Assembly (NCBI GenBank): GCA_964521075.1
Contig: CAZFPI010000015.1
Coordinates: forward strand, 1 to 33,356
Direction: 5' to 3'
Length of the DNA: 33,356 nt
DNA from: Sterolibacterium sp964521075
Lineage (GTDB): Bacteria; Pseudomonadota; Gammaproteobacteria; Burkholderiales; Rhodocyclaceae
Shown: piece after piece, positions 8,141 to 16,320 of the stretch
Layout of the letters: each line of letters opens with the position of its first letter
How positions within the stretch are numbered: the stretch's first letter is position 1
Notes under the pieces: generated by a model
Databases searched by the model: none
The model's input: only the letters and a program-made list of their open reading frames with translations
What the model was told of the DNA's origin: nothing
Position numbers and translations under genes: made by a program

Positions 8141-8447
8141 GGAACGTCATCCTGCCAAAAAGGTTCGGAGACACCGGGGCTTCACCCGGGCGTGGCTAGT
8201 GTGCCAACAAGTGTCCCGTGGGATGTATCGCTTGATTCTCTGCTTGCGGAAAACCTGATGAACCTGGAATCGTCGTCCCGGCAAAAACCAGAACCCGGGA
8301 AATCACATCACAGCACCCCAGCACCCCACAGCACCCCGAAGATATTGCCTTCATGCCTTCAGATACCTTTGCGGCCCACTTGATTCAACAGCCGGTCATT
8401 ATAATTCCCATGCCCCAATTCAGCGCAGAGTAAGGCCCCGACAAACA
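8141..8447. other. 307-bp divergent intergenic region between fbpC and fbpB
   Basis: No convincing gene lies here. The region must hold the promoters of both fbpC and fbpB. A TATAAT hexamer at 8400-8405, inside CATTATAATTCCCATG, could be an fbpB -10 box, and the same stretch has a weak Fur-box resemblance (about half of the 19-mer consensus). No -35 at good spacing was found. GCACCCCA occurs twice in tandem at 8313-8328, followed by another CAGCACCCC ending at 8337. A CCGGG...CCCGG stem lies near 8174-8190. Confidence 0.4.
8313..8337. repeat. Short tandem GCACCCCA repeat
   Basis: GCACCCCA occurs at 8313-8320 and 8321-8328, followed by a third partial unit CAGCACCCC at 8329-8337, inside the fbpC/fbpB divergent spacer. 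Function unknown; it may be simple slippage or a regulator site. Confidence 0.5.
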
Positions 8448-10109
8448 GTGCGACCCCTCCGACGTTTCAACCCCCTGTTACTGAGCGCACTCCTGATTGC
8501 CGTGCTGGCCGGCTTCCCGGTAGCCACGCTCCTGACAAAAATTTTCAATGCCGATACGGCAACAGTCTGGCAACATCTGGCCGCCACGGTATTACCGGAA
8601 TACGCCCTTAACACGCTCTGGCTCTGCCTGGGCGTCAGCCTGGGCGTCATCATCGTTGGCCTTTCGACTGCCTGGCTTGTCACCATGCAGGAATTCCCCG
8701 GACGACGCATATTCGAATGGGCACTGATTCTCCCCATGGCCATGCCTGCTTATGTCCTGGCCTACGCCTATACCGATCTGCTGCAATTCTCCGGCCCGGT
8801 TCAGACCGCACTGCGGGAGTATTTCGACTGGCAACGGGACGACTATCACTTCCCTGACATCCGCAGCCTGGGCGGGGCCATTGCCATGTTCATCTGTGTG
8901 CTCTACCCCTACGTTTATCTGCTGGCGCGCACAGCCTTTCTCGAACGGGCCAGCGGCATGCTGGAAGCCGCCCGATCCCTGGGGCTCGGCCCATGGCAAG
9001 GTTTCTTCCGTGTTTCCCTGCCCCTGGCACGCCCGGCCGTCGTGGCCGGAACCTCGCTGGTGCTGATGGAAACCCTGGCCGATTACGGGACGGTTTCTTA
9101 TTTTGCCGTTCCCACCTTCACAACCGGAATATATCGTGCCTGGTTTTCGCTGGGGGACAGGATCGCTGCCGCACAGCTGGCGGCCTTGCTGCTCGGATTT
9201 GTCATTCTCTTGCTTGCCCTGGAAAAAACCACCCGGGGAAACACCCGTTTTCACGACACCAGCAGCCGTCACCGCCCCTTGTCAGGGCATCATCTCAAAG
9301 GGATTCGCGCGTTTTCCGCCTGGCTGATCTGCGCCCTGCCTTTGCTTGTCGGCTTCATCCTGCCTGGCGCATTATTGCTCCGGCTGACGATACTCGAAGG
9401 GGATGCCCAATTTGGCGAGCGTTTCATCCAGTTGTCCAAAAACAGTTTTCTGCTAGCCATCCTCACCGCCCTGCTGGCGATGGGCATGGCATTACTGCTG
9501 GCCTATGCAGCACGGCTCTCCAAAAGCTGGATACCGCGACTGCTCAATCGCATCGTCGGGCTGGGCTATGCCGTTCCCGGTTCGGTTATCGCTGTCGGGG
9601 TATTGATCCCGGTAACCCGCCTCGATCACTGGCTGGCCCATCAGTGGCAAACTGCGACCGGCGATAATCCCGGCCTGATCCTGACGGGAGGCATTGCCGC
9701 CCTGATCTACGCCTATCTCGTCCGCATGCTAGCCGTTGCCCTGCAAACCGTGGAAAGCAGTCTCGTCAAAATTACCCCCCACATGGATGCCGCTTCACGA
9801 AGCCTGGGGTTAGGGCAAGGAGCCACGCTCCTGCGTGTGCATCTGCCCATCCTGCGAGGCAGCCTGCTGACAGCCGGCTTGCTGGTTTTTGTCGACGTCA
9901 TGAAAGAATTGCCCGCTACCCTGGTAATGCGGCCATTCAACTTTGACACGCTGGCCACACAAACCTACACACTGGCCGCAGACGAACGTCTGGCCGAAGC
10001 ATCCACCGCCGCACTGGCCATCGTCGGCGTTGGCCTCTTACCCCTGATCCTGCTATCGCTACAAATTGCCAGAAGCCGTATCCGGCAATCCGGCCTGAAC
10101 CGGGGGTAG
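8448..10109 (+). CDS. fbpB: Ferric iron ABC transporter permease (fused double permease)
   Basis: The 553-residue membrane protein has about twelve hydrophobic helices and two MetI-like permease domains. Each carries an EAA-type loop that docks to the ATPase: EAARSLGLGPWQGFFRVSLP in the first half and AASRSLGLGQGATLLRVHLP in the second. This duplicated layout is characteristic of FbpB/SfuB/HitB iron(III) permeases. The start is a GTG at 8448; an upstream ATG at 8410 is closed by a stop. A TAAGG at 8431-8435 is the only ribosome-binding-site candidate, with long spacing. It works with FbpA (10244-11260, convergent) and FbpC (divergent). The split orientation is unusual. Confidence 0.93.
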   Translation: MRPLRRFNPLLLSALLIAVLAGFPVATLLTKIFNADTATVWQHLAATVLPEYALNTLWLCLGVSLGVIIVGLSTAWLVTMQEFPGRRIFEWALILPMAMPAYVLAYAYTDLLQFSGPVQTALREYFDWQRDDYHFPDIRSLGGAIAMFICVLYPYVYLLARTAFLERASGMLEAARSLGLGPWQGFFRVSLPLARPAVVAGTSLVLMETLADYGTVSYFAVPTFTTGIYRAWFSLGDRIAAAQLAALLLGFVILLLALEKTTRGNTRFHDTSSRHRPLSGHHLKGIRAFSAWLICALPLLVGFILPGALLLRLTILEGDAQFGERFIQLSKNSFLLAILTALLAMGMALLLAYAARLSKSWIPRLLNRIVGLGYAVPGSVIAVGVLIPVTRLDHWLAHQWQTATGDNPGLILTGGIAALIYAYLVRMLAVALQTVESSLVKITPHMDAASRSLGLGQGATLLRVHLPILRGSLLTAGLLVFVDVMKELPATLVMRPFNFDTLATQTYTLAADERLAEASTAALAIVGVGLLPLILLSLQIARSRIRQSGLNRG

Positions 10110-10119
10110 CTTTGAGTAT

Positions 10120-10145
10120 CCAGCGTCTCCTTGAGGAAACGCTGG
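10120..10145. terminator. Possible bidirectional stem-loop between convergent fbpB and fbpA
   Basis: CCAGCG (10120-10125) pairs with CGCTGG (10140-10145), with inner TCC/GGA pairs and a short TTGA loop. It lies in the 134-bp convergent gap. There is no clear T-run on either side, so intrinsic termination is only a possibility. Confidence 0.35.
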
Positions 10146-10243
10146 CCAACTCGTCACCTCGCCACATCATCACCCCGATGGCATTTCCTTCGGGCACTTT
10201 CGCCGCAGCCACAGCCGCAGCGACGTCGAACGATGCCTCGCCC

Positions 10244-11260
10244 TCAACGGAATCCGGCCCGGTCAAAAATCATCTGCGCCTTGGCGCGATGATTGGCCAA
10301 CTTGCCCACGTCAAGATTATCCGCCTTGAATTGCCCCAGACTATCGAGAGCCGGGTTATTCAGTTTGACGCCAGAAACGACAGGCCATTCATTATTGCCA
10401 TCGGCAAAATAACGCTGTGCCTCATCACTGGCGAGATACTCAAGAAACTGCCGGGCAGCCTCCTTGTGAGGAGCCGTTTTCAGTATGCCCGCCCCGGAAA
10501 CATTGATATGAACACCATCTCCTTGCTGATCCGGCCAGATTACCCCGATCCTCTCGGCCACCCGGCGATCTTCCGGCTTGGTCGAACGCATCAGACGGGC
10601 TACATAATAGGTGTTACCCAAGGCCACATCGCACTCCCCGGCTGCCACGGATTTGATCTGGTCGGTATCGCCCCCCTTGGGAGGACGCGCAAAATTAGCG
10701 ACGACGCCGCGTGCCCAAGCCTCAGCCTTCACCTCACCCTGATGAGCGATGATGGAAGACATCAACGAGATGTTGTACGGATGCGAGCCCGAACGTGAAC
10801 AGATTTTCCCCTTGAGAGATGGCCTGGCCAGATCGGCATAGGTGCTGATTTCTTCAGGCTTGATCCGGCCCTTGGCATAAATGATGACCCGGGCGCGAAT
10901 AGAGAAGGAATACCAGTCCGCCGTACGCAAATGAGACGGGATGCGGGCATCCAGCACTTTGGAGGTCACGGGCGCAAACAGGCCAAGATCATGAGCCGCC
11001 GCCAGACGCGCCGCATCCACCGTCAGCAAGACATCCGCAGGGCTGTTGCTCCCTTCGTTACGAATGCGTTCCAGAAGCTCCTCTTCCTTGCCTTCAATCC
11101 GGTTGATCCTGATTCCGGTCTGCCGGGTGAAATTCTGGTACAGCGACTCATCCGTCTGGTAATGGCGGGCCGAGTAAAGGTTGAGAACATTTTCCTCAGC
11201 GGCAACAGCAGAAAACGGCAAGGCACAGCAAAGAAAAAAACAGGAGAACTTTGAACGCAT
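10244..11260 (-). CDS. fbpA: Periplasmic ferric-iron-binding protein FbpA
   Basis: This is the solute-binding component of the Fe3+ importer. The mature chain starts LNLYSARHYQTDESLYQNF, a typical FbpA/SfuA opening. It contains GNTYYVARL, with the paired tyrosines that bind Fe3+, and the characteristic PDQQGDGVHINVSGAG segment. The N-terminus MRSKFSCFFLCCALPFSAVAA is a Sec signal peptide with cleavage near AVAA/EEN. The ATG at 11260 gives 338 residues and follows GGGGG; the open frame further upstream would destroy the signal peptide. A Fur-box-like palindrome lies 62-80 bp upstream. It converges on fbpB. Confidence 0.94.
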   Translation of the reverse strand: MRSKFSCFFLCCALPFSAVAAEENVLNLYSARHYQTDESLYQNFTRQTGIRINRIEGKEEELLERIRNEGSNSPADVLLTVDAARLAAAHDLGLFAPVTSKVLDARIPSHLRTADWYSFSIRARVIIYAKGRIKPEEISTYADLARPSLKGKICSRSGSHPYNISLMSSIIAHQGEVKAEAWARGVVANFARPPKGGDTDQIKSVAAGECDVALGNTYYVARLMRSTKPEDRRVAERIGVIWPDQQGDGVHINVSGAGILKTAPHKEAARQFLEYLASDEAQRYFADGNNEWPVVSGVKLNNPALDSLGQFKADNLDVGKLANHRAKAQMIFDRAGFR

Positions 11261-11321
11261 GAAAACCCCCGAAAGCAGAATGGAGAGAAAGGGCGATGAT
11301 AGCCAATCCCCCGGGGGCAGT

Positions 11322-11340
11322 AAATGAGAATGGTTCTCTG
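11322..11340. promoter_or_regulatory. Fur-box-like palindrome upstream of fbpA
   Basis: The site AAATGAGAATGGTTCTCTG holds a perfect GAGAA-N3-TTCTC inverted repeat and resembles proteobacterial Fur boxes of the ATGAGAAT-ATTCTCAT type. It lies 62 bp ahead of the fbpA start codon, a suitable place for iron-dependent repression. Confidence 0.65.
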
Positions 11341-11377
11341 AAATACCAAATCTACCCGAAACCCGAAGCGGTGGATG

Positions 11378-11400
11378 AAAAAACCCCGGCCAGAACCGGC
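11378..11400 (-). terminator. Weak candidate terminator after the pilZ gene
   Basis: Read on the minus strand, a short CCGG-TTCTGG-CCGG stem is followed by a run of six T. The stem is only four base pairs, so this is tentative. It lies just after the pilZ stop, before the fbpA promoter region. Confidence 0.3.
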
Positions 11401-11405
11401 AAGAG

Positions 11406-11822
11406 TCAGACACCCGCCGTTTTTTTCTCGTTCATCTTCTCAAGCAGGGCATGCGATTTGATAAGTGCGGGGACATCGCGATCGAGCAGGCTGGTTTCGG
11501 CCAGATTAAGCTCGATGAGGTGCAGCAGGGCAACGCGTTCTTTTTCACCGACACCGATAAACTTGATCCCGAGGGCATCGTCCGCGTGATGCACAACCAG
11601 ACCATTGAAAACCGCAATGACTTCCGATCCGTGGCCGTTGTAGAGCACATGCAGGCGGCAAGGGCGAAGAAAATGCGGGTCTTCCGGCGAGACATCGAAA
11701 GAAAACATCGCGCCATTGAGCGAAATGTCACAAAGCGTCCCAGCACCTTTCAGGTCGCGAAACTGGATTTCGGCCCGCGAATGAAAGGGAAAACTGCCAA
11801 TTTTGCTGTGTTCGCCGGACAT
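11406..11822 (-). CDS. PilZ-domain protein (putative cyclic-di-GMP effector)
   Basis: A 138-residue single-domain protein. The PilZ motif DxSxxG is present as CDISLNGAMF (D32, S34, G37), followed by a beta-barrel pattern (RLHVLYNGHGSEVIAVFNG, LGIKFIGVG) and a C-terminal helical tail. The usual N-terminal RxxxR arginine motif is degenerate: only FPFHSRAEIQF is seen. Cyclic-di-GMP binding is therefore uncertain. The ATG at 11822 is chosen because GGGAGG lies six bases upstream; the ATG at 11846 has no such site. It lies 52 bp downstream of cimA and is probably the last gene of the FMN reductase-uvrB-cimA-pilZ group. Confidence 0.8.
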   Translation of the reverse strand: MSGEHSKIGSFPFHSRAEIQFRDLKGAGTLCDISLNGAMFSFDVSPEDPHFLRPCRLHVLYNGHGSEVIAVFNGLVVHHADDALGIKFIGVGEKERVALLHLIELNLAETSLLDRDVPALIKSHALLEKMNEKKTAGV

Positions 11823-11874
11823 ACGCCGCCTCCCTGCGGAATTCATACCCGCAGTGAATACTCGGCGGGCAGGT

Positions 11875-13452
11875 TCATTCTACGGCTTTTTTCTGGTCCC
11901 GCAACAACTTATATTCAACGGCATCGACCAGCGCGCGCCAGGAAGCGTCGATGATGTCGGTCGAAACGCCGATGGTGGTCCAGCTCTCGTGGTGGTCCGT
12001 CGATTCGATCAGCACACGCACTTTGGCGGCAGAAGCCTGGTCGGAATTCAGGACGCGCACCTTGTAATCCGTCAGTTTGATCTGTCCGATCGCCGGGTAG
12101 AAACGTTCGAGAGCCTTTCGCATGGCCTTGTCCAGCGCATTGACGGGGCCATCCCCTTCGGCGGCCGTGATTTCTTCCTGCTCGCCAACAGCGATCTTGA
12201 TCATCGCCGATGAGTTGATCCCGCCCGCCGTCGGCTCATTGACGATGACCTTGAAATCCTTGCGCTCGAAGAAGGGGCGATATTTGCCAAGCTCCTTGCG
12301 AACGACCAGTTCGAAAGAGCTTTCCGCCGTTTCAAACTGATAGCCCTCGTGCTCGAGTGCCTTGAGACGGTCGAGCACCCGCTGGGTGTCGGGTGAATCC
12401 TTTTTCAGCGTCGGGTCGATCTCGTTGATCTTGGACAACAGCGTACTGCGCCCAGCCACTTCGGACATGAGGATGTGACGTACATTCCCGACGGCTTCCG
12501 GATTGATGTGTTCGTAAGAAATTGGATTCTTATTAACCGCGTCGATGTGCATCCCACCCTTGTGAGCAAAAGCGTCATTACCGACGTAAGGAGCCTTTTC
12601 GTTATGGGTGATATTGGCAATTTCACTGACAAACCGGGCCACGGAAGTCAGGTGGCAAAGATTTTCCTGCGGGATGCAGTCAAACCCCAGCTTGAGCTGC
12701 AGATTGGGCAGGATGGAACACAGATTCGCATTGCCGCAACGCTCGCCGATACCGTTGATTGTCCCCTGTACCTGTGTTGCGCCGGCCTGCACCGCCATCA
12801 CCGAATTGGCGACAGCCATTTCGCCATCATTGTGGCAATGAATGCCAATGGCGGTCTTGAAACGTTGCGACACCGTGCGCGTGATCTCGAAAATCTCGTC
12901 CGGAAACGTTCCGCCATTGGTATCACACAGCACCAGACAATCCGCTCCGGCCTCGGCTGCAGCCGCAAGGGCTTGAAGCGAATAGTCGGGATTGGCCTTG
13001 TAGCCGTCAAAGAAATGTTCGGCATCGAAAACCACTTCCTTGCCCTGTTGCTTGAGGTAGCGGATGGTGTCGCCAATCATGCGGAGGTTTTCATCCAGCG
13101 TGGTACGCAAAATATCCGTCACCTGATAATCCCAGCTCTTGCCAAAAATGCAGATAGCCTGCGTACCCGCCTTCAGCAAAGATTGCAGATTATTGTCGCT
13201 GGCCACATCGACCCCCACCTTCCGCGTAGCCCCGAAAGCGATGATCCTGGCGTTTTTCAGCTTGAGCTCATCCGCACGGCGAAAGAACTCCATATCCTTG
13301 GGATTGGAACCGGGATTGCCCGCCTCGATATAGCTGACCCCCAACGCATCCAGTGCCTCGACGATCTTGAGCTTGTCCTCGACAGAATAGGAAATACCCT
13401 GCGCCTGCGCGCCATCACGCAAGGTGGAATCGAAGAGGTGGATTTTGTTCAT
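11875..13452 (-). CDS. cimA: (R)-citramalate synthase
   Basis: CimA condenses acetyl-CoA with pyruvate to give (R)-citramalate, the first step of the threonine-independent isoleucine route. It belongs to the DRE-TIM/LeuA family. Motifs are DSTLRDGAQ (8-16), the metal-binding HCHND (205-209) and NGIGERCGNANL (233-244), followed by a C-terminal LeuA dimer/allosteric domain (SSAMIKIAVGEQEEITAAEG onward). GNPGSNPKDMEF near residue 46 is typical of the CimA rather than the LeuA branch. The 525-residue length fits. The ATG at 13452 is where the family begins; an in-frame extension to 13536 has no similarity. It follows uvrB by 92 bp. Confidence 0.92.
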   Translation of the reverse strand: MNKIHLFDSTLRDGAQAQGISYSVEDKLKIVEALDALGVSYIEAGNPGSNPKDMEFFRRADELKLKNARIIAFGATRKVGVDVASDNNLQSLLKAGTQAICIFGKSWDYQVTDILRTTLDENLRMIGDTIRYLKQQGKEVVFDAEHFFDGYKANPDYSLQALAAAAEAGADCLVLCDTNGGTFPDEIFEITRTVSQRFKTAIGIHCHNDGEMAVANSVMAVQAGATQVQGTINGIGERCGNANLCSILPNLQLKLGFDCIPQENLCHLTSVARFVSEIANITHNEKAPYVGNDAFAHKGGMHIDAVNKNPISYEHINPEAVGNVRHILMSEVAGRSTLLSKINEIDPTLKKDSPDTQRVLDRLKALEHEGYQFETAESSFELVVRKELGKYRPFFERKDFKVIVNEPTAGGINSSAMIKIAVGEQEEITAAEGDGPVNALDKAMRKALERFYPAIGQIKLTDYKVRVLNSDQASAAKVRVLIESTDHHESWTTIGVSTDIIDASWRALVDAVEYKLLRDQKKAVE

Positions 13453-13544
13453 ATCGCGTTCCCGGGAAACTGATGTGCAGCGAAAACCGCGCATTTTATT
13501 CGATGCGCCACCGGCTGCGATAGCAAGGCGGCACAAGATTCCGT

Positions 13545-15590
13545 TCAGCCCCCTCCATGGACATCCGCCCCGAACGCCTGCTCGCGCAGCCGGAACAGGG
13601 TATCGCGGGCTGCAGCTGCCTCTTCAAACTCCAGGTTTCGTGCATGTTCCTGCATGGCTTTTTCCAGCCGTCTGATTTCCTTCGCCAGTGCCTTCTCACT
13701 CATGGCATCGTAGTTTGCCTTCTGGCCGGCAGCCTTGAATTTCTGCGGTTCATTGGCAAGCTCATGCACGCCGTCGATGATGTCCTTGATGCGTTTGACC
13801 ACCCCCTGCGGCGTGATACCGTGTTCGGCATTGAAGGCCAACTGCCGGGCACGTCGCCGTTCGGCCTCCTCCATCGCCTTCTGCATCGAGCCGGTGACAC
13901 GATCCGCATAAAGGATGGCCGTGCCATTGAGGTGTCGCGCGGCACGTCCGATGGTCTGGATCAGCGAACGTGTCGAACGCAGGAACCCTTCTTTGTCCGC
14001 ATCGAGAATGGCCACCAGCGAAACTTCGGGAATATCCAGCCCTTCACGCAGCAAATTGATACCGATCAGCACATCGAACACCCCCAGGCGCAGGTCGCGG
14101 ATGATCTCGACCCGCTCGACGGTTTCAATGTCCGAATGCAGATAACGCACCTTGATACCGTTATCCGCAAAATACTCGGTGAGCTGTTCAGCCAGCCGCT
14201 TGGTCAGCGTCGTGACCAGCACCCGCTCACACACAGCCACACGCTGCCGGATTTCCCCCAGCAGATCATCCACCTGCGTCATCGCCGGGCGCACGATCAG
14301 CACCGGGTCGACAAGCCCCGTTGGCCGAACCACCTGCTCAACCACCTGCCCCTGGTGTTGCGCCTCATAATCCGCCGGAGTGGCCGAAACAAAAATCGTC
14401 TGCGGCATCAGACGTTCGAACTCCTCGAAACGCAGGGGGCGGTTATCCAGTGCCGAAGGCAGGCGAAAGCCATAATCGACCAGGTTTTCCTTGCGGGCGC
14501 GGTCGCCCTTGTACATGCCACCAATCTGCGGAACAGTGACATGACTCTCGTCGATGAACATCAGGGATTGCGAGGGCAGATAGTCGATCAGCGTCGGCGG
14601 CGGCTCGCCGGGCTGCCTGCCGGAAAGATGACGCGAATAATTTTCGATCCCCTTGCAAAAGCCCAGCTGGTCGAGCATTTCAAGGTCAAAGCGGGTGCGC
14701 TGCTCGATGCGCTGACACTCGACGAGCCGCTGCTCCTGCTGAAAAAAAGCAGACCGCTCGCGTAACTCGCCCTTGATGCATTCGATGGCCCGCACCACGG
14801 TATCGCGCGGGGTAACGTAATGGCTGGCCGGATAAACCGTGAAGCGACCCAGTTTCTGCCGCGTATGCCCCGTCAGCGGATCAAACAGCGTCAGGGACTC
14901 GATTTCATCATCGAACAAGGCGATACGCACAGCATGTTCCGCGTTTTCTGCCGGAAACACGTCGATCACATCACCGCGCACCCGGTACATTCCGCGCTGA
15001 AACTCCAGCTCGTTGCGCTCATACTGCATTTCCGTGAGCCGCCGGATGATGTCACGCTGCGCCAGCGATTCCCCTTCGCGCAGATGCAGAATCATGCTGT
15101 GGTAATCCACCGGATCCCCGATCCCGTAAATCGCCGACACACTGGCAACAATCACGCAATCGGGCCGCTCCAGCAGGGCCTTGGTCGCCGAAAGCCGCAT
15201 CTGCTCGATATGCTCGTTGATACTCGAATCCTTCTCGATGAACAGATCGCGCGAAGGCACATAGGCCTCAGGCTGGTAGTAATCGTAGTAGGAGACGAAA
15301 TACTCGACGGCGTTCTCAGGAAAAAACTCACGGAATTCGGCGTAGAGCTGGGCCGCCAGCGTCTTGTTCGGAGCCATGACGATGGCCGGCCGCCCGGTGC
15401 GGGCGATGACATTCGCCATGGTAAAAGTCTTGCCCGAGCCCGTCACCCCCAGCAAGGTCTGGTACATCAAACCATCCTCGACCCCTTCCACCAGCTGCAC
15501 GATGGCCGAAGGCTGATCCCCGGCAGGCTGGAAGGGCAAGTGCAGCCGGTAAGGACTACCCGGAAAGGTCTGGACGGCTGGGGAATTCAC
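13545..15590 (-). CDS. uvrB: Excinuclease ABC subunit B
   Basis: UvrB is the damage-verifying helicase of nucleotide excision repair. The 681-residue product shows Walker A GVTGSGKT (48-55), the damage-probing beta-hairpin YYDYYQPEAYVP (101-112), Walker B LMFIDESHVT, helicase motifs such as LLREGLDIPEVSLV and TIGRAARHLNG, and a C-terminal UVR domain that contacts UvrC (EIRRLEKAMQEHARNLEFEE). The start is a GTG at 15590 without a strong ribosome-binding site, 13 bp after the FMN reductase stop. No LexA box is obvious. Confidence 0.97.
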   Translation of the reverse strand: MNSPAVQTFPGSPYRLHLPFQPAGDQPSAIVQLVEGVEDGLMYQTLLGVTGSGKTFTMANVIARTGRPAIVMAPNKTLAAQLYAEFREFFPENAVEYFVSYYDYYQPEAYVPSRDLFIEKDSSINEHIEQMRLSATKALLERPDCVIVASVSAIYGIGDPVDYHSMILHLREGESLAQRDIIRRLTEMQYERNELEFQRGMYRVRGDVIDVFPAENAEHAVRIALFDDEIESLTLFDPLTGHTRQKLGRFTVYPASHYVTPRDTVVRAIECIKGELRERSAFFQQEQRLVECQRIEQRTRFDLEMLDQLGFCKGIENYSRHLSGRQPGEPPPTLIDYLPSQSLMFIDESHVTVPQIGGMYKGDRARKENLVDYGFRLPSALDNRPLRFEEFERLMPQTIFVSATPADYEAQHQGQVVEQVVRPTGLVDPVLIVRPAMTQVDDLLGEIRQRVAVCERVLVTTLTKRLAEQLTEYFADNGIKVRYLHSDIETVERVEIIRDLRLGVFDVLIGINLLREGLDIPEVSLVAILDADKEGFLRSTRSLIQTIGRAARHLNGTAILYADRVTGSMQKAMEEAERRRARQLAFNAEHGITPQGVVKRIKDIIDGVHELANEPQKFKAAGQKANYDAMSEKALAKEIRRLEKAMQEHARNLEFEEAAAARDTLFRLREQAFGADVHGGG

Positions 15591-15603
15591 ACGCGCACTC
15601 GGC

Positions 15604-16149
15604 CTATTTCGCCGCGCCAGTCGCCTTGTCGATCAAGGCTTGCATCTGCTCACCGACCAGCTTTTTCAGGCTTTCGTCCAGCAGATTGCCCTCTGGATCA
15701 AAGCCCCCCGCAAAGGCATTGGCAAAGACCTCGGGCTTATTGATCGGGTGCAGGTTGAGGCAGACACAAACCTGGCGCAGATGATATTGGGCGCGGGATG
15801 TCCCCATGCCGCCCCCTGCCCCCATGATGGCGACTGGCTTGCCGGAAAGCAGAGGATTGCCCGGCTCGCGCGAGGCCCAGTCCAGGATATTTTTGAGGGC
15901 CGGAGCCAGCGAATAGTTGTATTCCGGGCAGGCCAGCACGAAGGCATCCGCCTTTTTCATCTGCTCGAAAACACGCAGCACTGAGGCCGGTTTCTCGACG
16001 ATGTCCTGATTGTAGAAAGGAATATCGCCCAGCTCGGCCATATCCATCGTAGCCTGAGCCGACAAAAGGGTTTGCGCGACGCGCAGGAGTCCGTGATTGG
16101 TCGAAGCCTTGCGAAGGCTTCCACAAATGCCAAGCAGATGGATAGTCAT
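15604..16149 (-). CDS. NAD(P)H-dependent FMN reductase family flavoprotein
   Basis: A 181-residue flavodoxin-like protein of the NADPH_FMN_reductase family (PF03358; ChrR/YieF/azoreductase group). The phosphate-binding loop GSLRKASTN (10-18) and the second flavin loop PEYNYS (75-80) are present. Such enzymes reduce quinones, chromate or azo compounds through bound FMN; the physiological substrate is not readable. AGGAG sits eight bases upstream of the ATG at 16149. It is the first gene of a minus-strand group (uvrB, cimA, pilZ) and diverges from the aminotransferase gene. Confidence 0.9.
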   Translation of the reverse strand: MTIHLLGICGSLRKASTNHGLLRVAQTLLSAQATMDMAELGDIPFYNQDIVEKPASVLRVFEQMKKADAFVLACPEYNYSLAPALKNILDWASREPGNPLLSGKPVAIMGAGGGMGTSRAQYHLRQVCVCLNLHPINKPEVFANAFAGGFDPEGNLLDESLKKLVGEQMQALIDKATGAAK

Positions 16150-16230
16150 GAGATTTCTCCTGATGAAAGATGAACGATAACAAAGCAGCCTGAAAAATAC
16201 CGGAAATTGTAACAGTCTGCAGCTCTGCTC

Positions 16231-16259
16231 CTGACCCTGCCGGATTTATTGGGTAAAAT
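16231..16259 (+). promoter_or_regulatory. Candidate sigma-70 promoter of the aminotransferase gene
   Basis: CTGACC (16231-16236), 17 bp, TAAAAT (16254-16259), 61 bp ahead of the ATG at 16321. Both boxes are moderate matches to TTGACA/TATAAT, and the spacing is ideal. Confidence 0.5.
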
Positions 16260-16320
16260 GTTCGGATTTTCAACCCCATCCACGCTGCCTGCCCCTGTCT
16301 GCAGCAAACTCGAGACCGCC

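Noticed and set aside
8141..8447. CRISPR-like or integron-like repeat from the GCACCCCA units
   Set aside because: Only about three 8-9 bp units with no spacers. Too short for any array.
12475..13473. 332-codon plus-strand frame opposite cimA, and similar long frames opposite uvrB (13557-14765, 14820-15743)
   Set aside because: All lie antisense to genes with complete catalytic motifs and have no recognisable domains or ribosome-binding sites.
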